Assembly (NCBI GenBank): GCA_016713675.1
Contig: JADJOS010000001.1
Coordinates: 2,108,001-2,172,000, forward strand
Origin: Acidobacteriota bacterium
GTDB taxonomy: Bacteria; Acidobacteriota; Blastocatellia; Pyrinomonadales; Pyrinomonadaceae
Direction of reading: 5' to 3'
Length of the DNA: 64,000 nt
Numbering within the stretch: position 1 is the stretch's first letter; each line of letters opens with the position of its first letter. The translations under genes and the position numbers were made by a program. Under the pieces are notes generated by a model. The model was not told where the DNA came from and did not search any database. It saw nothing but the letters and a program-made list of their open reading frames with translations. Below, one piece after another: positions 63,059-64,000 of the stretch.

Positions 63059-64000
63059 CTAAAACAGCTCGTCCATCGCCTGTTCTAAATTCTTCACACC
63101 GACAACACGTATTCCCAATAGTTTCTCGAGACCTTTCTTATTCGATTCTGGCAATATCAGTTTCTTAAATCCTAAAACCTGAGCTTCGCGGGCCCGGGCT
63201 TGGGCCTGGAGGACGCCGCGGACTTCGCCCGTGAGGCCGACTTCGCCGAAGACGGCGGTTTCGGGCGGGACCTGGATGTTTCGGAAACTCGACGCGATGG
63301 CGGCGATGATGCCAAGGTCGGCGGCGGGTTCGTCGATCTCCATTCCGCCCGCGATGTTGACGAAAACGTCGTCGCCAGCGAGTTGCAGGCCGACCTGTTT
63401 CTCTAAAACGGCGATCAGCAGCGACGCTCGATTGTGGTCGAATCCCTGTGTCATTCGCCGTGCCGTGCCAAATTTTGTACTGCTTACCAAGGCCTGTACC
63501 TCGACCAGCATCGGCCGGGTGCCTTCCATACAGACGGTGACGACCGAGCCGGTCGCGTTCTCGGGGCGTTCCTGTAGAAAAAGTTCGGACGGGTTACCTA
63601 CCGGAACCAGGCCCGCGTTGGTCATCTCGAAAACGCCGATCTCGTTTGCCGCACCAAAGCGGTTCTTGGTCGCGCGAATGATGCGGTGATTGTGGTGGCG
63701 GTCGCCTTCGAAATAGAGGACGGTGTCGACGATGTGTTCGAGCGTTTTCGGGCCGGCGATCGAGCCTTCTTTTGTGACGTGTCCGGTGAGGAAGACTGGC
63801 GTTCCGGTTTGTTTAGCGAATATCATAAACTGCGCCGCCACATCGCGAACCTGCGAAACGCTGCCGGGAGCCGACTCGATACGTTCGCTGAAAACGGTCT
63901 GGATCGAATCGACGATGACAAAATCGGGCCGCAGTTTGTCGGTCTCCGCGATGATCGTCTGTAGATTGGTCTCGGGCAGTAGAAAGAGATTGTCGGCCGT
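63059..64000 (-). CDS. radA: DNA repair protein RadA (C-terminal part, runs off the window)
   Basis: An open frame of 314 codons enters from the right edge and stops at 63059. It covers the Walker B region (FVIVDSIQTVFSER), the RadA-specific KNRFG motif (ATKNRFGAANEIGVFEM) and the C-terminal Lon-like domain (VFVNIAGGMEIDEPAADLGIIAAIASSF ... VFGEVGLTGEVRGV). RadA promotes branch migration in recombination. The zinc finger and Walker A lie beyond the window. Confidence 0.96.
   Translation of the reverse strand, partial: TADNLFLLPETNLQTIIAETDKLRPDFVIVDSIQTVFSERIESAPGSVSQVRDVAAQFMIFAKQTGTPVFLTGHVTKEGSIAGPKTLEHIVDTVLYFEGDRHHNHRIIRATKNRFGAANEIGVFEMTNAGLVPVGNPSELFLQERPENATGSVVTVCMEGTRPMLVEVQALVSSTKFGTARRMTQGFDHNRASLLIAVLEKQVGLQLAGDDVFVNIAGGMEIDEPAADLGIIAAIASSFRNIQVPPETAVFGEVGLTGEVRGVLQAQARAREAQVLGFKKLILPESNKKGLEKLLGIRVVGVKNLEQAMDELF

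Overview
The window reads as a chromosomal segment of a diderm bacterium, most likely an acidobacterium of the Blastocatellia/Pyrinomonadaceae type. This placement is inferred from gene content and not from a marker tree. The basis is a Wza-type polysaccharide exporter and lipoproteins (outer membrane present), a HemQ/chlorite-dismutase-like protein, MglA/MglB, CHRD plus FG-GAP proteins, a CadC-like winged-helix regulator with a large periplasmic part, and many Sec-exported proteins of unknown function.

Layout. 0-1.4 kb: tail of an unknown gene and a lipoprotein. 1.6-11.4 kb: a co-directional exopolysaccharide locus of the kind associated with PEP-CTERM/exosortase systems (TPR lipoprotein, small membrane protein, chain-length determinant, ExeA-like ATPase, CpsD-like tyrosine kinase, EpsB-type priming sugar transferase, Wza-like exporter, YCF48-like propeller). 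No exosortase is visible. 11.5-13 kb: coiled-coil membrane protein, tRNA-Val, tRNA-Asp. 13-27.3 kb: a CsgG-like protein diverging from a six-gene run of Sec-exported proteins headed by a 2621-residue protein; this is the least explained part of the window. 27.3-29.2 kb: SH3-like lipoprotein and mglBA. 29.6-34 kb: yvcK-glmU-glmS (UDP-GlcNAc supply). 34.1-41.1 kb: an accessory island with a winged-helix/beta-trefoil regulator followed by small exported proteins, three of which are broken by single-base frameshifts; near-identical terminator hairpins bracket it. 41.1-48.4 kb: quinone oxidoreductase, CHRD/FG-GAP protein, a SAM-II riboswitch-controlled homocysteine methyltransferase/methylenetetrahydrofolate reductase, a frameshifted mutM, and a sugar nucleotidyltransferase. 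48.6-64 kb: housekeeping genes (TPR protein, thiE-thiD, hemQ-like, acyP, apt, tRNA-Arg, nnr split in two, tsaE, L,D-transpeptidase, ppk1, CYTH protein, bacilliredoxin, PilZ protein, radA running off the end).

Two cross-cutting patterns stand out. First, five loci (six breakpoints) carry frame breaks, four of them explained by one base in a short homopolymer. They are either a cluster of decaying genes or base-calling errors, and raw reads would settle this. Second, short low-complexity or palindromic repeat families lie between genes, and at least one sits in frame inside a coding region (nnr dehydratase part).
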